Made by a program: the position numbers and the translations under genes | Source: Aquabacter sp. L1I39 | GTDB lineage: Bacteria > Pseudomonadota > Alphaproteobacteria > Rhizobiales > Xanthobacteraceae | Assembly: GCF_017742835.1 (NCBI RefSeq) | Contig: NZ_CP072392.1 | Location: 4,363,695-4,427,694, forward strand | Direction of reading: 5' to 3' | Length of the DNA stretch: 64,000 nucleotides | Part shown: positions 41,199-51,462 of the stretch, in pieces | Layout: the number at the start of each line of letters is the position of its first letter | Position numbering within the stretch: position 1 is the stretch's first letter | Notes under the pieces: generated by a model | Told to the model about the DNA's origin: nothing | Database searches by the model: none | The model's input: only the letters and a program-made list of their open reading frames with translations

Positions 41199-42716
41199 TC
41201 AGGCGGGGCTGCGCTGCGCCTGCTTTTCCCGCCGCCGCTGGACCGAGGAGGCGATGTTCATGCTCTCGCGATATTTCGCCACCGTCCGGCGGGCGATGTC
41301 GATGCCGTCGTCCTTCAGCTTCTGCACCAGCGTGTCGTCGGAGAGGATGTCGTCGGGGCTCTCCTGGTCGATCAGGCTCTTGATGCGATGGCGCACCGCC
41401 TCCGCCGAATGGGCCTCGCCCCCGCCGGAGGCGGCGATGGCGGAGGAGAAGAAGAATTTCAGCTCCATCACGCCGCGGGGGGTGGAGATGTATTTGTTGG
41501 AGGTGACCCGCGAGACGGTGGATTCGTGCATGCCGATGGCATCGGCCACGGTGCGCAGGTTCAAGGGGCGCAGGTGCCGCACGCCATGATCGAGGAAGGC
41601 CTCCTGCTGACGCACGATCTCGCTCGAGACTTTCAGGATGGTGCGGGCGCGCTGGTCGAGCGAGCGTGTCAGCCAGCTGGCGCTCTGGAGGCAGTCGGCC
41701 AGGAAGCTCTTTTCCTTGGGCGAGCGGGCCGCCCGCGCCACATTGGCGTGATAGGTCTGGTTCACCAGAACGCGGGGCAAGGTCTCCGAATTCAGCTCCA
41801 CCAGCCAGGACCCGTCGGAAGCGGGCCGCACGAAAACATCCGGCACCAAGGGGTGCACCACCCCGCCGCCAAAGACGAGGCCGGGCTTTGGATCGAGGCG
41901 CCGGATCTCGGCGATCATGTCGGCGAGGTCCTCATTGTCCACGCCGCAGAGGCGCTTCAGCGCATTGCGGTCATGGCGGGCGAGGAGGTCGAGATGGTCC
42001 AGCAGCGCCTGCATGGCCGGATCGCAGCGGTCCTTCTCGCGCAGCTGGATGGCAAGGCATTCGGACAGGGTGCGCGCGCCAACGCCGGAGGGCTCGAAGG
42101 TCTGGATGAGGCGCAGCACATCCTCCACGTCCGAAACGCTCGCCTCCAGCATGGCGGCCACCGCCTCGATGTCGCCCGTGAAATAGCCGGTCTCGTCAAT
42201 GAGGCCGATCAGATTGATGCCGATGAGGCGGCGGGCGGGATCGGTCTCCGCCACCGCGAGTTGCGCCTCCAGATGGTCGGCCAGGGTCGTCTGGGACGCG
42301 AGGAAGGCTTCGGGATTATAGTCGTCGCCCCGCTCGCCGCCGCCCCAATCCACCGATGAGGAGGGGGCGCTGCCGGCGCCGGGACGCTCGGCGGGGGCAT
42401 CGTCTGGGAAGAGGTTGCCGAGATCGGTGTCGAGGCGGGTCTCCATGGAGGCGCGGCTCGGCTCCTCGCCCGCTTCCATCCAGTCGCCGGTGCGCGGCGC
42501 CTCGTCCGTGGCGGGCGCGGGTGCCGCCTCGCCGGCCGCGTCCGGCCCGTCGCCCTCGGGAACGCGCTCCAGCAGCGGATTGCGCTCCAGCTCCGCCTCC
42601 ACATAGGCCACCAGCTCCATGTTGGAGAGCTGCAGCAGCTTGATGGCCTGCATCAGCTGCGGCGTCATCACCAGCGACTGGGTCTGGCGAAACTCCATCT
42701 TGGGCGAGAGGGCCAT
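41199..42716 (-). CDS. rpoN: RNA polymerase sigma-54 factor
   Basis: A 505-residue sigma-N. Region I is the Gln/Leu-rich activator-contact segment starting MALSPKMEFRQTQSLVMTPQ. Region II (about 55-125) is acidic and Ala/Pro-rich. Region III holds the core-binding part and HTH (ESTVSRVTSNKYISTPRGVM), and the -24-binding RpoN box ARRTVAKYRE lies near the end. I chose ATG 42716 with GGGAGG upstream; the frame's upstream part is antisense noise over lptB. It lies 67 bases after lptB. A sigma-54 promoter is present upstream of glnII in this window. Confidence 0.95.
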   Translation of the reverse strand: MALSPKMEFRQTQSLVMTPQLMQAIKLLQLSNMELVAYVEAELERNPLLERVPEGDGPDAAGEAAPAPATDEAPRTGDWMEAGEEPSRASMETRLDTDLGNLFPDDAPAERPGAGSAPSSSVDWGGGERGDDYNPEAFLASQTTLADHLEAQLAVAETDPARRLIGINLIGLIDETGYFTGDIEAVAAMLEASVSDVEDVLRLIQTFEPSGVGARTLSECLAIQLREKDRCDPAMQALLDHLDLLARHDRNALKRLCGVDNEDLADMIAEIRRLDPKPGLVFGGGVVHPLVPDVFVRPASDGSWLVELNSETLPRVLVNQTYHANVARAARSPKEKSFLADCLQSASWLTRSLDQRARTILKVSSEIVRQQEAFLDHGVRHLRPLNLRTVADAIGMHESTVSRVTSNKYISTPRGVMELKFFFSSAIAASGGGEAHSAEAVRHRIKSLIDQESPDDILSDDTLVQKLKDDGIDIARRTVAKYRESMNIASSVQRRREKQAQRSPA

Positions 42717-42783
42717 CAGCGCACGGCCTCCCACGCCGCGCCGCAGCGGCCTGACGTCATGGAAGCGGGGCGGCAACACAGAG

Positions 42784-43677
<894 letters not shown>

Positions 43678-43903
43678 ACGCGCCTCCGGGCCGAAGTCCC
43701 TCTGACGGCGCTTAGTCTTTCCCTCGGAGGCCAAGTTTGCAACATGCAAAATTCAGGCCGTCTGGAAAAATCGCAGATCGCGACAAAGTGCCCCAGTGTC
43801 GAGGGGCGCGCGGTACGCTCGGGCGGTGTCCAGCCGCGCGCCGGACCCGTCCTGCGGGCCACAGGGCGTTGCGCGCGCCGCCCGTTCTAACCGCTCCGCT
43901 TGC

Positions 43904-44503
43904 CTACCGCTTGGGAGCGGAGTTCTGGCTGCCGGGTGACCCATTGGGCGGCGGCTTCACCGAGCCGGGCACGATCAGGCTTTCCACGCGGCCGCCCTCG
44001 ATCTTCGAGACGCCAGTGACGAGGTCGACCGTCAGCTTCTGGCCGCGCACCACGTTCGGGCCCTGGGTGAGCACCACCGGCTTGCCGGTGAGCACCACGG
44101 TGTTGGACTTCATCTCGAACGTGCCGGTCTCGCCGGTGGCGGTCTGGTCCTTGGTCTGGACGAGGACGCCGCCCTTGGCCTCGATGCGCTTGATCTGGCC
44201 GCTCTGGGTGGGCTGGCCGTCGGCGGGGGCGGCGGAGCCGTCATAGAACACCATCAATTCGGGCGAGCGCATGGTGGTGTCGCCCTGGGTGACGATGACA
44301 TTGCCCGAGAACAGCGCGGTCTTTTCCTTGTCCTTCACCTCAAGGGTGTTGGAGGTGATGCGCACCGGCTGGTCGCGATTGGTGGCGAAGCCCTGCAGCG
44401 CATTGGGCACGCTTCCCGCGCCTTTCGGCTGGGCCATCGCGCCTGTGGCCGGCGCGGCCAGCGCGGCGCTGAGCACGAGAACGGAAAGGGCCCACTTCAT
44501 CAC
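43904..44503 (-). CDS. lptA: LPS transport periplasmic protein LptA
   Basis: A 199-residue periplasmic bridge protein. It has a signal peptide (MMKWALSVLVLSAALAAPAT, cleavage near GAMA), then the OstA/LptA beta-jellyroll: RITSNTLEVKDKEKTALFSG and NVIVTQGDTTMRSPELMVFY. The C-terminal tail is Pro/Ser-rich. Its start overlaps the lptC stop (ATGA). A 226-base gap separates it from the lptB GTG. Confidence 0.93.
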   Translation of the reverse strand: MMKWALSVLVLSAALAAPATGAMAQPKGAGSVPNALQGFATNRDQPVRITSNTLEVKDKEKTALFSGNVIVTQGDTTMRSPELMVFYDGSAAPADGQPTQSGQIKRIEAKGGVLVQTKDQTATGETGTFEMKSNTVVLTGKPVVLTQGPNVVRGQKLTVDLVTGVSKIEGGRVESLIVPGSVKPPPNGSPGSQNSAPKR

Positions 44504-45282
44504 TTTCCTCCCGCAGGCGGCGCGGCCTGCGCCGGGTTGCCGGAAACGGGGGCTCCCGCTCCGGGCTTCGCGCCCTGTTGAGCAGCTCCGTTCGAAGATT
44601 GCGCATTGGACATGTCCGACGGGCGGAAGTCCAGTTGCACATTGCCCTCGAACAGCGCCCGGTTTCCCCGGTCGCTCACCGTCATCTTGTCCGCCACCAG
44701 CTTGGCGTCGCGAAAGGTGAGAACCACGGGGTTCTGCGTCATCACGCTGCCCGCCTTGGCATCAATGGCCGCATCCTTCAGATGCCCCACATAGCCGGCG
44801 TTGGTCTCGAACTCCACCCCACCTTGCAACGTAATATATTGTCGTTTCGGAAACATGGTACCCGTGGCGGACGCCAGCTTCGCCCAGCCCTTATTGGCCA
44901 GCTCCATCCGGGCATGGATGTTCTGCAGGTCCACCTCGTCGGGATTGGTGAGGTCCTGGGAGGCGGTGGAGGCCGTCACCACATAGGCGCGGTTGTCGTC
45001 GGTGAAGCCGGAGAGCTTCGGCGATTCCATGGTCAGGCGCGTGCCGTTGAGGCGCAGCGCGCCCATCTGGAAGGGCAGCTCGAACGGCATGGAAAACTGC
45101 TGGATCACCGGCACCGCGATCATCGCCGCAAGTCCGCCCGCCACCAGAACCGGCAAGGCCCGCTTGGCGAAGCGGACGCGGGCGCTGTGCCGGTGGGCGC
45201 GACGGAAGTCGGTCGCCTGCCGGGCAGCGAAATTCGCGCCTTCCCGCCGCTCCGGGGCCGTTTCAGCCTGGTCCTGGCTCAT
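44500..45282 (-). CDS. lptC: LPS export system protein LptC
   Basis: A 260-residue protein with a cytoplasmic N-terminus of about 45 residues, one membrane span (ALPVLVAGGLAAMIAVPVI) and a periplasmic LptC domain. The domain includes KLSGFTDDNRAYVVTASTAS and GNRALFEGNVQLDF. The last about 40 residues are low-complexity Gln/Ala/Gly/Pro. The ATG at 45282 has no strong ribosome site; the frame opens 19 codons earlier. It overlaps lptA by four bases. Confidence 0.9.
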   Translation of the reverse strand: MSQDQAETAPERREGANFAARQATDFRRAHRHSARVRFAKRALPVLVAGGLAAMIAVPVIQQFSMPFELPFQMGALRLNGTRLTMESPKLSGFTDDNRAYVVTASTASQDLTNPDEVDLQNIHARMELANKGWAKLASATGTMFPKRQYITLQGGVEFETNAGYVGHLKDAAIDAKAGSVMTQNPVVLTFRDAKLVADKMTVSDRGNRALFEGNVQLDFRPSDMSNAQSSNGAAQQGAKPGAGAPVSGNPAQAAPPAGGK

Positions 45283-45411
45283 GAAATTCGATCCGCCATC
45301 GCATCCGGCTCCCGCCCGTCGTTCAAAACAGGCCCGCACCGGTGCGCACGCCTCTCGCCCCGGCGGCAGAATGGTCCAAAACGCCTTCCGCGCGCAAGTC
45401 GCTGCACTGCA

Positions 45412-46032
45412 TCAAGAATGCGAGAAGATGTCCTCCTCCCCCCAACCGGCCAGATCCAGCGCGGCCCGGGTGGGGAGAAAACGGAAGCACTCGTGCGCCA
45501 TCTGCGTGCGCCCTTCGCGCTCCAGCATGGCCTCCAGCTTCACCTTGCAGGCATGCAAATGGAGCACGTCCGAGGCGGCATAAGCGAGCTGGGCGTCGGT
45601 GAGATCCGCCGCCGCCCAGTCCGAGCTCTGCTGCTGCTTGGACAGGTCGACGCCCAGCAATTCGCGCACCAGATCCTTCAGGCCATGCCGGTCGGTATAG
45701 GTGCGGGTGAGGCGGGAGGCGATCTTGGTGCAGAAGAGCGGCGCGGTGACCACGCCGAACGTGTGCTTCAAGACCGCCACGTCGAAGCGGGCGAAGTGGA
45801 ACAGCTTGACCACGTTCGGATCGGCCAGCATACGCACCAGATTGGGCGCGGTCTGGGCATTGGCGCCACGGGGCACCTGGACAAGGTCGGCCGTGCCGTC
45901 GCCATTGGAAATCTGCACCAGGCAGAGCCGGTCGCGCAGCGGGTTGAGGCCGAGGGTCTCGGTGTCGATGGCCACGACGGGCGCGGCGACGAAGTCCGCG
46001 GGCAGGTCGCCGCGGTGCAGACGGATGGTCAT
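45412..46032 (-). CDS. Ribonuclease D-like 3'-5' exonuclease
   Basis: A 206-residue DEDDy exonuclease. ExoI is VVAIDTETLGL, ExoII has FHFARFDVAVL, and ExoIII is YAASDVLHLH with the Tyr four residues before the Asp. The HRDC domains of full-length RNase D are absent, so it is the short alphaproteobacterial form, which trims RNA 3' ends. I chose ATG 46032; a longer start at 46101 would add 23 residues of non-family sequence. It lies 129 bases before lptC. Confidence 0.9.
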   Translation of the reverse strand: MTIRLHRGDLPADFVAAPVVAIDTETLGLNPLRDRLCLVQISNGDGTADLVQVPRGANAQTAPNLVRMLADPNVVKLFHFARFDVAVLKHTFGVVTAPLFCTKIASRLTRTYTDRHGLKDLVRELLGVDLSKQQQSSDWAAADLTDAQLAYAASDVLHLHACKVKLEAMLEREGRTQMAHECFRFLPTRAALDLAGWGEEDIFSHS

Positions 46033-46274
46033 CACTGCATCTTCTTGGAAAAGGTCGAAGGCGCTTTTACCGGAGGCGGGAGGACGTGTCGATGGCCGCA
46101 ACCGGGCACCCGCCCGCGATTGCTGCCTCCTGGGTCGATCCGGAGCGCCGTTCCGAGCGCGGCGGAGCCGGCGCGCGTCAAAGAAAGATTATGAAACAAG
46201 GACATAGGCACATTGGCTGCTTTCTTGTACCGCCGATGCGGTCTAGAATGCGCTCAGCCTCGGGAGGCGCACAC

Positions 46275-46787
46275 ATGTCTGTCCGGACTTACCTGATGGC
46301 CAGCCTTGCGGCGGCCGGCCTTGCCTGTCTCGCCACGCCGTCCTTCGCTCAGGCCGTGCCGCCCGGCAGCTATCTGGAAACCTGCCGCGAGGTGCGGGTG
46401 GTGGCGGGCTGGCTGCGCGCCTCCTGCCAGGATCGCTCGGGCCGCTGGGTGGAGGCGACCACGGCGCCGGGCTGGTGTTCCCCCGGCAATGACATCGTCA
46501 ATGAGAACGGGCAGCTGGTGTGCAAGTCCGCCGGCTGGGGTGGGGCGCCCTCGGGCTGGGGCGGTTCGCCCGCCCGCCCAGCTTCCCCGCCGCCGTCCTA
46601 TGGCAGCGACCGCCCGCCGCCCGGCTCCTACATGGCCACCTGCCGGGATGTGCGCGTTTCGGCGGGCTGGCTGAAAGCCACCTGCCAGGACAGCAAGGGC
46701 CGCTGGGTGGACGCCACCACGGCCGTGAGTTGGTGCAGCCCCGGCCGCGACATCGCCAATATGGACGGCCGTCTGACCTGTCGCTGA
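46275..46787 (+). CDS. Secreted tandem CVNH (cyanovirin-N homology) protein
   Basis: A 170-residue protein with a signal peptide (cleavage after SFAQA, about residue 27). Two copies of a 55-residue module follow (about 29-84 and 116-170), joined by a Gly/Ser/Pro-rich linker of about 30 residues. Each copy has PPGSY-x4-TCR, GWL-x-A-x-CQD, GRW and WCSPG-x-DI-x-N-x2-G-x-L-x-C. This is the cyanovirin-N homology repeat, a mannose-binding lectin fold made of two such repeats. I infer a secreted or surface glycan-binding protein; binding is not shown. The ATG at 46275 has a strong GGGAGG site. Confidence 0.85.
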   Translation: MSVRTYLMASLAAAGLACLATPSFAQAVPPGSYLETCREVRVVAGWLRASCQDRSGRWVEATTAPGWCSPGNDIVNENGQLVCKSAGWGGAPSGWGGSPARPASPPPSYGSDRPPPGSYMATCRDVRVSAGWLKATCQDSKGRWVDATTAVSWCSPGRDIANMDGRLTCR

Positions 46788-46817
46788 CTCACCTGTCGCT
46801 GAGCTCCGCCCAAAAGA

Positions 46818-46845
46818 AAGCCGCCGACCCGAGGGCCGGCGGCTT
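46818..46845. terminator. Bidirectional terminator between CVNH gene and ilvD
   Basis: A long stem AGCCGCCG.CCC pairs with GGG.CGGCGGCT (46818-46845) with one internal mismatch. It is flanked by GTTTTTCTTT on the plus strand and CTTTCTTTTGG on the minus strand. It serves both convergent genes. Confidence 0.85.
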
Positions 46846-46872
46846 GTTTTTCTTTGCGGCTGAAGTCGGCGA

Positions 46873-48726
46873 TCAGCGCCGCAAGGCCTTCACGTCGCGC
46901 ACCGCGCCGCGGGCGGCGGAGGTGGTGAGGGCCGCATAGGCCTGAAGCGCCTGGGAGACCACGCGCTTGCGGCTTTCCGGCTTCCAGGCCGCATCGCCCT
47001 TGGCTTCCATGGCGGCGCGACGGTTGGCCAGTTCCTCGGCCGAGACCTTCAGGTTGATGGAGCGGTTGGGGATGTCGATCTCGATCACGTCCCCTTCCTC
47101 CACCAGGCCAATGGCCCCGCCCTCGGCCGCCTCAGGCGAGACGTGGCCGATGGACAGGCCCGACGAGCCGCCGGAGAAGCGCCCGTCGGTGACGAGGGCA
47201 CAGGCCTTTCCGAGGCCCTTCGACTTCAGATAAGAGGTCGGATAGAGCATTTCCTGCATGCCGGGGCCGCCGCGCGGACCCTCATAGCGGATCAGCACGA
47301 TGTCTCCGGGCACGATCTTGCCGGTGGACAGGATGGCTTCCACCGACGCGTCCTGGCTCTCGAACACCCGCGCCTTGCCGGTGAAGGTGAGGATGGAGGC
47401 GTCCACGCCCGCCGTCTTCACGATGCAGCCGTCCTCGGCAATGTTGCCATACAGCACGGCGAGGCCGCCATCCTTGGAATAGGCATGCGCGGCATCGCGG
47501 ATGACGCCCTTTTCGCGGTCGAGGTCGAGATCGTCCCAGCGGCGCGACTGGCTGAAGGCCACCTGGGTGGGCACGCCGCCGGGCGCGGCGCGATAGAAGG
47601 TCTGCACCTGGTCGGACTTGGTGCGCATCACGTCCCAGCGGTCCAGCGCGTCGGCCATGGTGGGGGCATGGACGGTGGGCAGCTCGGTGTGGATCAGGCC
47701 GGCGCGGTCCAGCTCGCCGAGGATCGCCATGATGCCGCCCGCCCGGTGCACGTCTTCCATATGGATGTTGGCGACGGCGGGAGCCACCTTGCAGAGCACG
47801 GGCACCTTGCGGGACAGCCGGTCGATGTCCGCCATGGTGAAGGGCACCTCGCCCTCATTGGCTGCGGCCAGCAGGTGCAGCACCGTGTTGGTGGAGCCGC
47901 CCATGGAGATGTCGAGCGTCATGGCGTTCTCGAACGCCTTGAAGGACGCCACCGCGCGCGGCAGCACGCTGGCATCGTCCTGTTCGTAATAGCGGCGGGC
48001 CAGGTCCACGATCAGGTGACCGGCTTCCACGAACAGCCGCTCGCGGTCCGCATGGGTGGCCAGCACCGAGCCGTTGCCGGGCAGTGCAAGGCCCAGGGCC
48101 TCGGTGAGGCAGTTCATGGAATTGGCGGTGAACATGCCGGAGCAGGAGCCGCAGGTCGGGCAGGCCGAGCGCTCCATCACCTTCACGTCTTCCTCGCTCA
48201 CCCGGTCGTCGGCGGCGGCGACCATGGCGTCGATGAGATCCACCTTCTTCTCGCCGGTGGACAGCAGCACCTTGCCGGCCTCCATGGGGCCGCCCGACAC
48301 GAACACGGCGGGAATGTTGAGGCGCATGGCGGCCATCAGCATGCCGGGAGTGATCTTGTCGCAATTGGAGATGCAGACCATGGCATCCGCGCAGTGCGCG
48401 TTGACCATATATTCCACGCTGTCGGCGATGATCTCGCGCGAGGGCAGGGAATAGAGCATGCCGTCATGGCCCATGGCGATGCCGTCATCCACCGCGATGG
48501 TGTTGAATTCCTTCGCGACGCCGCCCGCCTTCTCGATCTCGCGGGCGACCAGCTGGCCGAGATCCTTCAGGTGCACATGGCCGGGCACGAATTGCGTGAA
48601 GGAATTCACCACCGCGATGATCGGCTTGCCGAAATCCCCATCCTTCATGCCCGTGGCCCGCCAGAGTCCGCGGGCTCCCGCCATGTTGCGGCCGTGGGTC
48701 GAGGTGCGCGAGCGATACTGGGGCAT
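46873..48726 (-). CDS. ilvD: Dihydroxy-acid dehydratase
   Basis: A 617-residue Fe-S dehydratase of branched-chain amino acid synthesis that converts dihydroxy-isovalerate to 2-oxo-isovalerate. Cluster cysteines are visible in [11 protein letters not shown] and [31 protein letters not shown] and [20 protein letters not shown] are family signatures. ATG 48726 has AGAGGA upstream. It is convergent with the CVNH gene. The long alphaproteobacterial form, as expected. Confidence 0.96.
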   Translation of the reverse strand: MPQYRSRTSTHGRNMAGARGLWRATGMKDGDFGKPIIAVVNSFTQFVPGHVHLKDLGQLVAREIEKAGGVAKEFNTIAVDDGIAMGHDGMLYSLPSREIIADSVEYMVNAHCADAMVCISNCDKITPGMLMAAMRLNIPAVFVSGGPMEAGKVLLSTGEKKVDLIDAMVAAADDRVSEEDVKVMERSACPTCGSCSGMFTANSMNCLTEALGLALPGNGSVLATHADRERLFVEAGHLIVDLARRYYEQDDASVLPRAVASFKAFENAMTLDISMGGSTNTVLHLLAAANEGEVPFTMADIDRLSRKVPVLCKVAPAVANIHMEDVHRAGGIMAILGELDRAGLIHTELPTVHAPTMADALDRWDVMRTKSDQVQTFYRAAPGGVPTQVAFSQSRRWDDLDLDREKGVIRDAAHAYSKDGGLAVLYGNIAEDGCIVKTAGVDASILTFTGKARVFESQDASVEAILSTGKIVPGDIVLIRYEGPRGGPGMQEMLYPTSYLKSKGLGKACALVTDGRFSGGSSGLSIGHVSPEAAEGGAIGLVEEGDVIEIDIPNRSINLKVSAEELANRRAAMEAKGDAAWKPESRKRVVSQALQAYAALTTSAARGAVRDVKALRR

Positions 48727-48784
48727 GTCCTCTTGCCTTTTATGTCCGGCGCAGGATGGCCTGCGCAACAATTTGAGCGGCTCT

Positions 48785-48820
48785 TTTAGAGCGATTTTGA
48801 ACGAAGTTAAATCAATTCGG
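48785..48820. repeat. Possible dispersed intergenic repeat fragment
   Basis: The stretch TTTAGAGCGATTTTGAACG followed by AAGTTAAATCAATTC lies between folC and ilvD and is AT-rich. Its TTTAGAGC-ATTT opening resembles the left end of the composite element at 7261 (TTTAGGGCATTTCC). It could instead be part of the ilvD promoter region. Tentative. Confidence 0.3.
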
Positions 48821-48888
48821 GCGGCGCACCTGCCGCCTCTCACCATGCGCGGGGCGCATCCCTGGAGAGGAAATCGCCCCGGGGCGGC

Positions 48889-50214
48889 TCAGTCGAGCCG
48901 CGTGCCGTTGGCCTCCAGCACCGCGCCCGCCAGGTAAAGCGAACCGCAGATGAGGACGCGGGGCGGGGGAAGAGTGGGGATCTCGCCCAATTGGTCGAGG
49001 GCCGCGCCCACGTCGCGTGCCACGGAGGCAGCAAGGCCCAGCGCCCGCGCGGCGTCCGCCACATCCTCGGCGGCCAGGCCCTTATGGTCGCCCGGCACCG
49101 GCACCGCGATGACTTCGCGGGCAAGGCCTGTGAACGAGGACAGGAAGCCGGAGACATCCTTGCTGCCGAGCATGCCGACGATCAGCACCAGGGGGCGCTG
49201 GTAGCGCTCCTCCAGCTCCACCAGGGCACTGGCAATGGCTGCGCCGCCGGCGGCATTGTGGCCGCCATCCAGCCAGAGCTCGACGCCAGCGGGCGCGCGG
49301 GCGGTAAGGGCCCCGGCGGGCAGGCGCTGCATGCGCGCCGGCCATTCGGCATTGCGCAGGCCCTGCTCGATGGTGGCGGCGGGCAGGCGCAGCGCCGGCA
49401 CGGCCCGCAACGCTGCCACTGCGAGGCCCGCATTGTCGATCTGGTGGGCGCCCATCAGGCGCGGGCGGGGCAGGTCCAGGAGGCCGTCCTCGTCCGCATA
49501 GACGATCCGGCCCCCTTCCTCATGCACGGTCCATTGCTCGCCGCGAATGAAGAGCGGCGCGCGGTTGCGCGCCGCCACCCGCTCGATGACCTTGAGCGCG
49601 CCGGGCGTCTGGGCACCCAGCACTACGGGCACGCGGGGCTTGATGATGCCGGCCTTCTCGCCCGCGATCTGCTCCACCGTGGGGCCGAGAAAATCCACAT
49701 GGTCGATGGAGACGGGCGTGATGACGCTCACCGCCGGGGCGTCCACCACATTGGTGGCGTCCAGCCGGCCGCCGAGGCCCACTTCCAGCAGCAGCACGTC
49801 GGCAGCGACTTCCGAAAACAGGACCAGGGCCGCGACCGTGGTGATCTCGAACAGGGTAATGGGAGACCCGTCATTGGCCGCCGCCACGCGGTCGAGCGCG
49901 TCGGAGAGCTGGGCATCCTCCACCAGGCGTCCGGCCAAGCGGATGCGCTCGTTGAAGCGCACCAGATGGGGGGAGGTATAGACATGCACACGCTGCCCCG
50001 CCGCTTCCAGCGCGGCGCGCATGAAGGCGATGGTGGAGCCCTTGCCGTTGGTGCCGGCCACATGGACCACCGGCGGCAGGCGGTGCTGCGGGTTTCCCAG
50101 CGCCTCCAGCAGGCGATGCACCCGGTCCAGCGAGAGGTCTATGCGCTTGGGGTGGAGCGCGGAGAGGCGCTCCAATATGGCGTCGGGCGCGTCGATGCGC
50201 CGGGGCAGGGCCAT
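48889..50214 (-). CDS. folC: Folylpolyglutamate synthase / dihydrofolate synthase
   Basis: A 441-residue Mur-ligase-like enzyme that joins glutamate to folates. The P-loop is HVAGTNGKGSTIAFM (about residues 50-64), with YTSPHLVRFNERI and the catalytic DHVDFLG.T region, and DGGHNAAGGAAI near the C-terminal domain. It starts 36 bases after the accD stop; accD-folC is a conserved alphaproteobacterial pair, here on the minus strand. Confidence 0.94.
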   Translation of the reverse strand: MALPRRIDAPDAILERLSALHPKRIDLSLDRVHRLLEALGNPQHRLPPVVHVAGTNGKGSTIAFMRAALEAAGQRVHVYTSPHLVRFNERIRLAGRLVEDAQLSDALDRVAAANDGSPITLFEITTVAALVLFSEVAADVLLLEVGLGGRLDATNVVDAPAVSVITPVSIDHVDFLGPTVEQIAGEKAGIIKPRVPVVLGAQTPGALKVIERVAARNRAPLFIRGEQWTVHEEGGRIVYADEDGLLDLPRPRLMGAHQIDNAGLAVAALRAVPALRLPAATIEQGLRNAEWPARMQRLPAGALTARAPAGVELWLDGGHNAAGGAAIASALVELEERYQRPLVLIVGMLGSKDVSGFLSSFTGLAREVIAVPVPGDHKGLAAEDVADAARALGLAASVARDVGAALDQLGEIPTLPPPRVLICGSLYLAGAVLEANGTRLD

Positions 50215-50250
50215 GGACCTAGCCTCGCAAAGGCAGTGCGTTCGGGGAGA

Positions 50251-51174
50251 TCATGCGTCCGCCGGGCGCGGCAGGCGCGCCTTGGGCGGAACGGCGGGGG
50301 CCTTGACCAGGATGCGGCAGAGGCGGCCCAGCGTCTCGCGCATCTGGTGGCGATGGACCACCATGTCGATCATGCCGTGCTCGCGCAGATATTCGGCGCG
50401 CTGGAAGCCGTCGGGCAGCTTCTCGCGGATGGTCTGCTCGATCACGCGGGGGCCGGCAAAGCCGACGAGCGCGCCGGGCTCTGCGATCTGCACGTCGCCC
50501 AGCATGGCGTAGGAAGCGGTGACGCCGCCCGTGGTGGGGTTGGTGAGCACCACGATATAGGGCTTCTTGGCCTCGCGCAGTTCCTGGATGGCCACCGTGG
50601 TCCGGGGCATCTGCATGAGCGAGAGGATGCCCTCCTGCATGCGCGCGCCGCCGGAGGCTGCGAAGATGATGAAGGGCGTGCCCTTGCGGGCGGCCGTCTC
50701 AAGGCCGGTGACCACGGCTTCTCCAGCCGCCATGCCCAGCGAGCCGCCCATGAAGTTGAAGTCTTGCACCGCGATGGTGACAGGGAGCCCCTCCAGCATG
50801 CCGGTCGCGACCTTCACGGCATCGGTCATGCCGGTCTTGGTGCGGGCGTCCTTCAGGCGGTCGGCATAGCGGCGCTCGTCGCGGAATTTCAGCGGGTCGG
50901 TGGGCACCTCGGGCAGCGCCACTTCCTCATAGGCCGCATCGTCGAAGGTGGTCTTCAGGCGCGTGGTCGCGTCCATGCGCATGTGGTAGCCGGATCCGGG
51001 AATGACGAAGAGGTTCGCCTCCAGGTCCTTGTGGAAGACCATCTGCCCGGTCTCCGGGCACTTCACCCACAAATTCTCCGGCACCTCGCGGCGGGCGAGG
51101 AAGTCACGGATCTTCGGGCGAACGACGTTGGAAATCCAGTTCAACAGGCTGCTCCCGCTTGCGGCGCTCTCCAT
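50251..51174 (-). CDS. accD: Acetyl-CoA carboxylase carboxyltransferase beta subunit
   Basis: A 307-residue crotonase-fold subunit that, with AccA, transfers carboxyl from biotin to acetyl-CoA. The core motifs are [23 protein letters not shown] and [16 protein letters not shown]. The N-terminal zinc ribbon of E. coli AccD (four Cys) is degraded: only Cys39 remains, the others being Thr42, Ile58 and Ser61 in the same alignment. I chose ATG 51174; the ribosome site is weak. Upstream lies the glnII terminator, and accD probably has its own promoter in the gap. Confidence 0.94.
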   Translation of the reverse strand: MESAASGSSLLNWISNVVRPKIRDFLARREVPENLWVKCPETGQMVFHKDLEANLFVIPGSGYHMRMDATTRLKTTFDDAAYEEVALPEVPTDPLKFRDERRYADRLKDARTKTGMTDAVKVATGMLEGLPVTIAVQDFNFMGGSLGMAAGEAVVTGLETAARKGTPFIIFAASGGARMQEGILSLMQMPRTTVAIQELREAKKPYIVVLTNPTTGGVTASYAMLGDVQIAEPGALVGFAGPRVIEQTIREKLPDGFQRAEYLREHGMIDMVVHRHQMRETLGRLCRILVKAPAVPPKARLPRPADA

Positions 51175-51372
51175 GTAATACCCGGAGCCGCCTGACGGAA
51201 GGCCATAGGTGGTGCGGTGCGTGAAAGCGCTGCGGATGGGTGGTCCCGCTTGGTGGCGAAAGCGAGGCGGAGACCGGCTTTTGATGTCAAACCTGCGACA
51301 GCGCGCGCCCTGACGGGAACGGGCGTTCCACCGCCGGCTCTGAGACGCCCGCACCCCGCCCCTAAAAAGAAA

Positions 51373-51396
51373 GACGGCGCGGAAGTCCGCGCCGTC
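51373..51396 (-). terminator. Terminator of glnII
   Basis: A 10-bp perfect stem, GACGGCGCGG (51373-51382) with CCGCGCCGTC (51387-51396), and an AAGT loop. On the minus strand TTTCTTTTTAGG follows. It lies about 65 bases past the glnII stop. Confidence 0.85.
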
Positions 51397-51462
51397 CTTG
51401 TTTCACATCCAGGTCCAATCCGCCGGGCCTTGAAGCCCGGCCAGGCCGGTCCTTAGCCGCAC

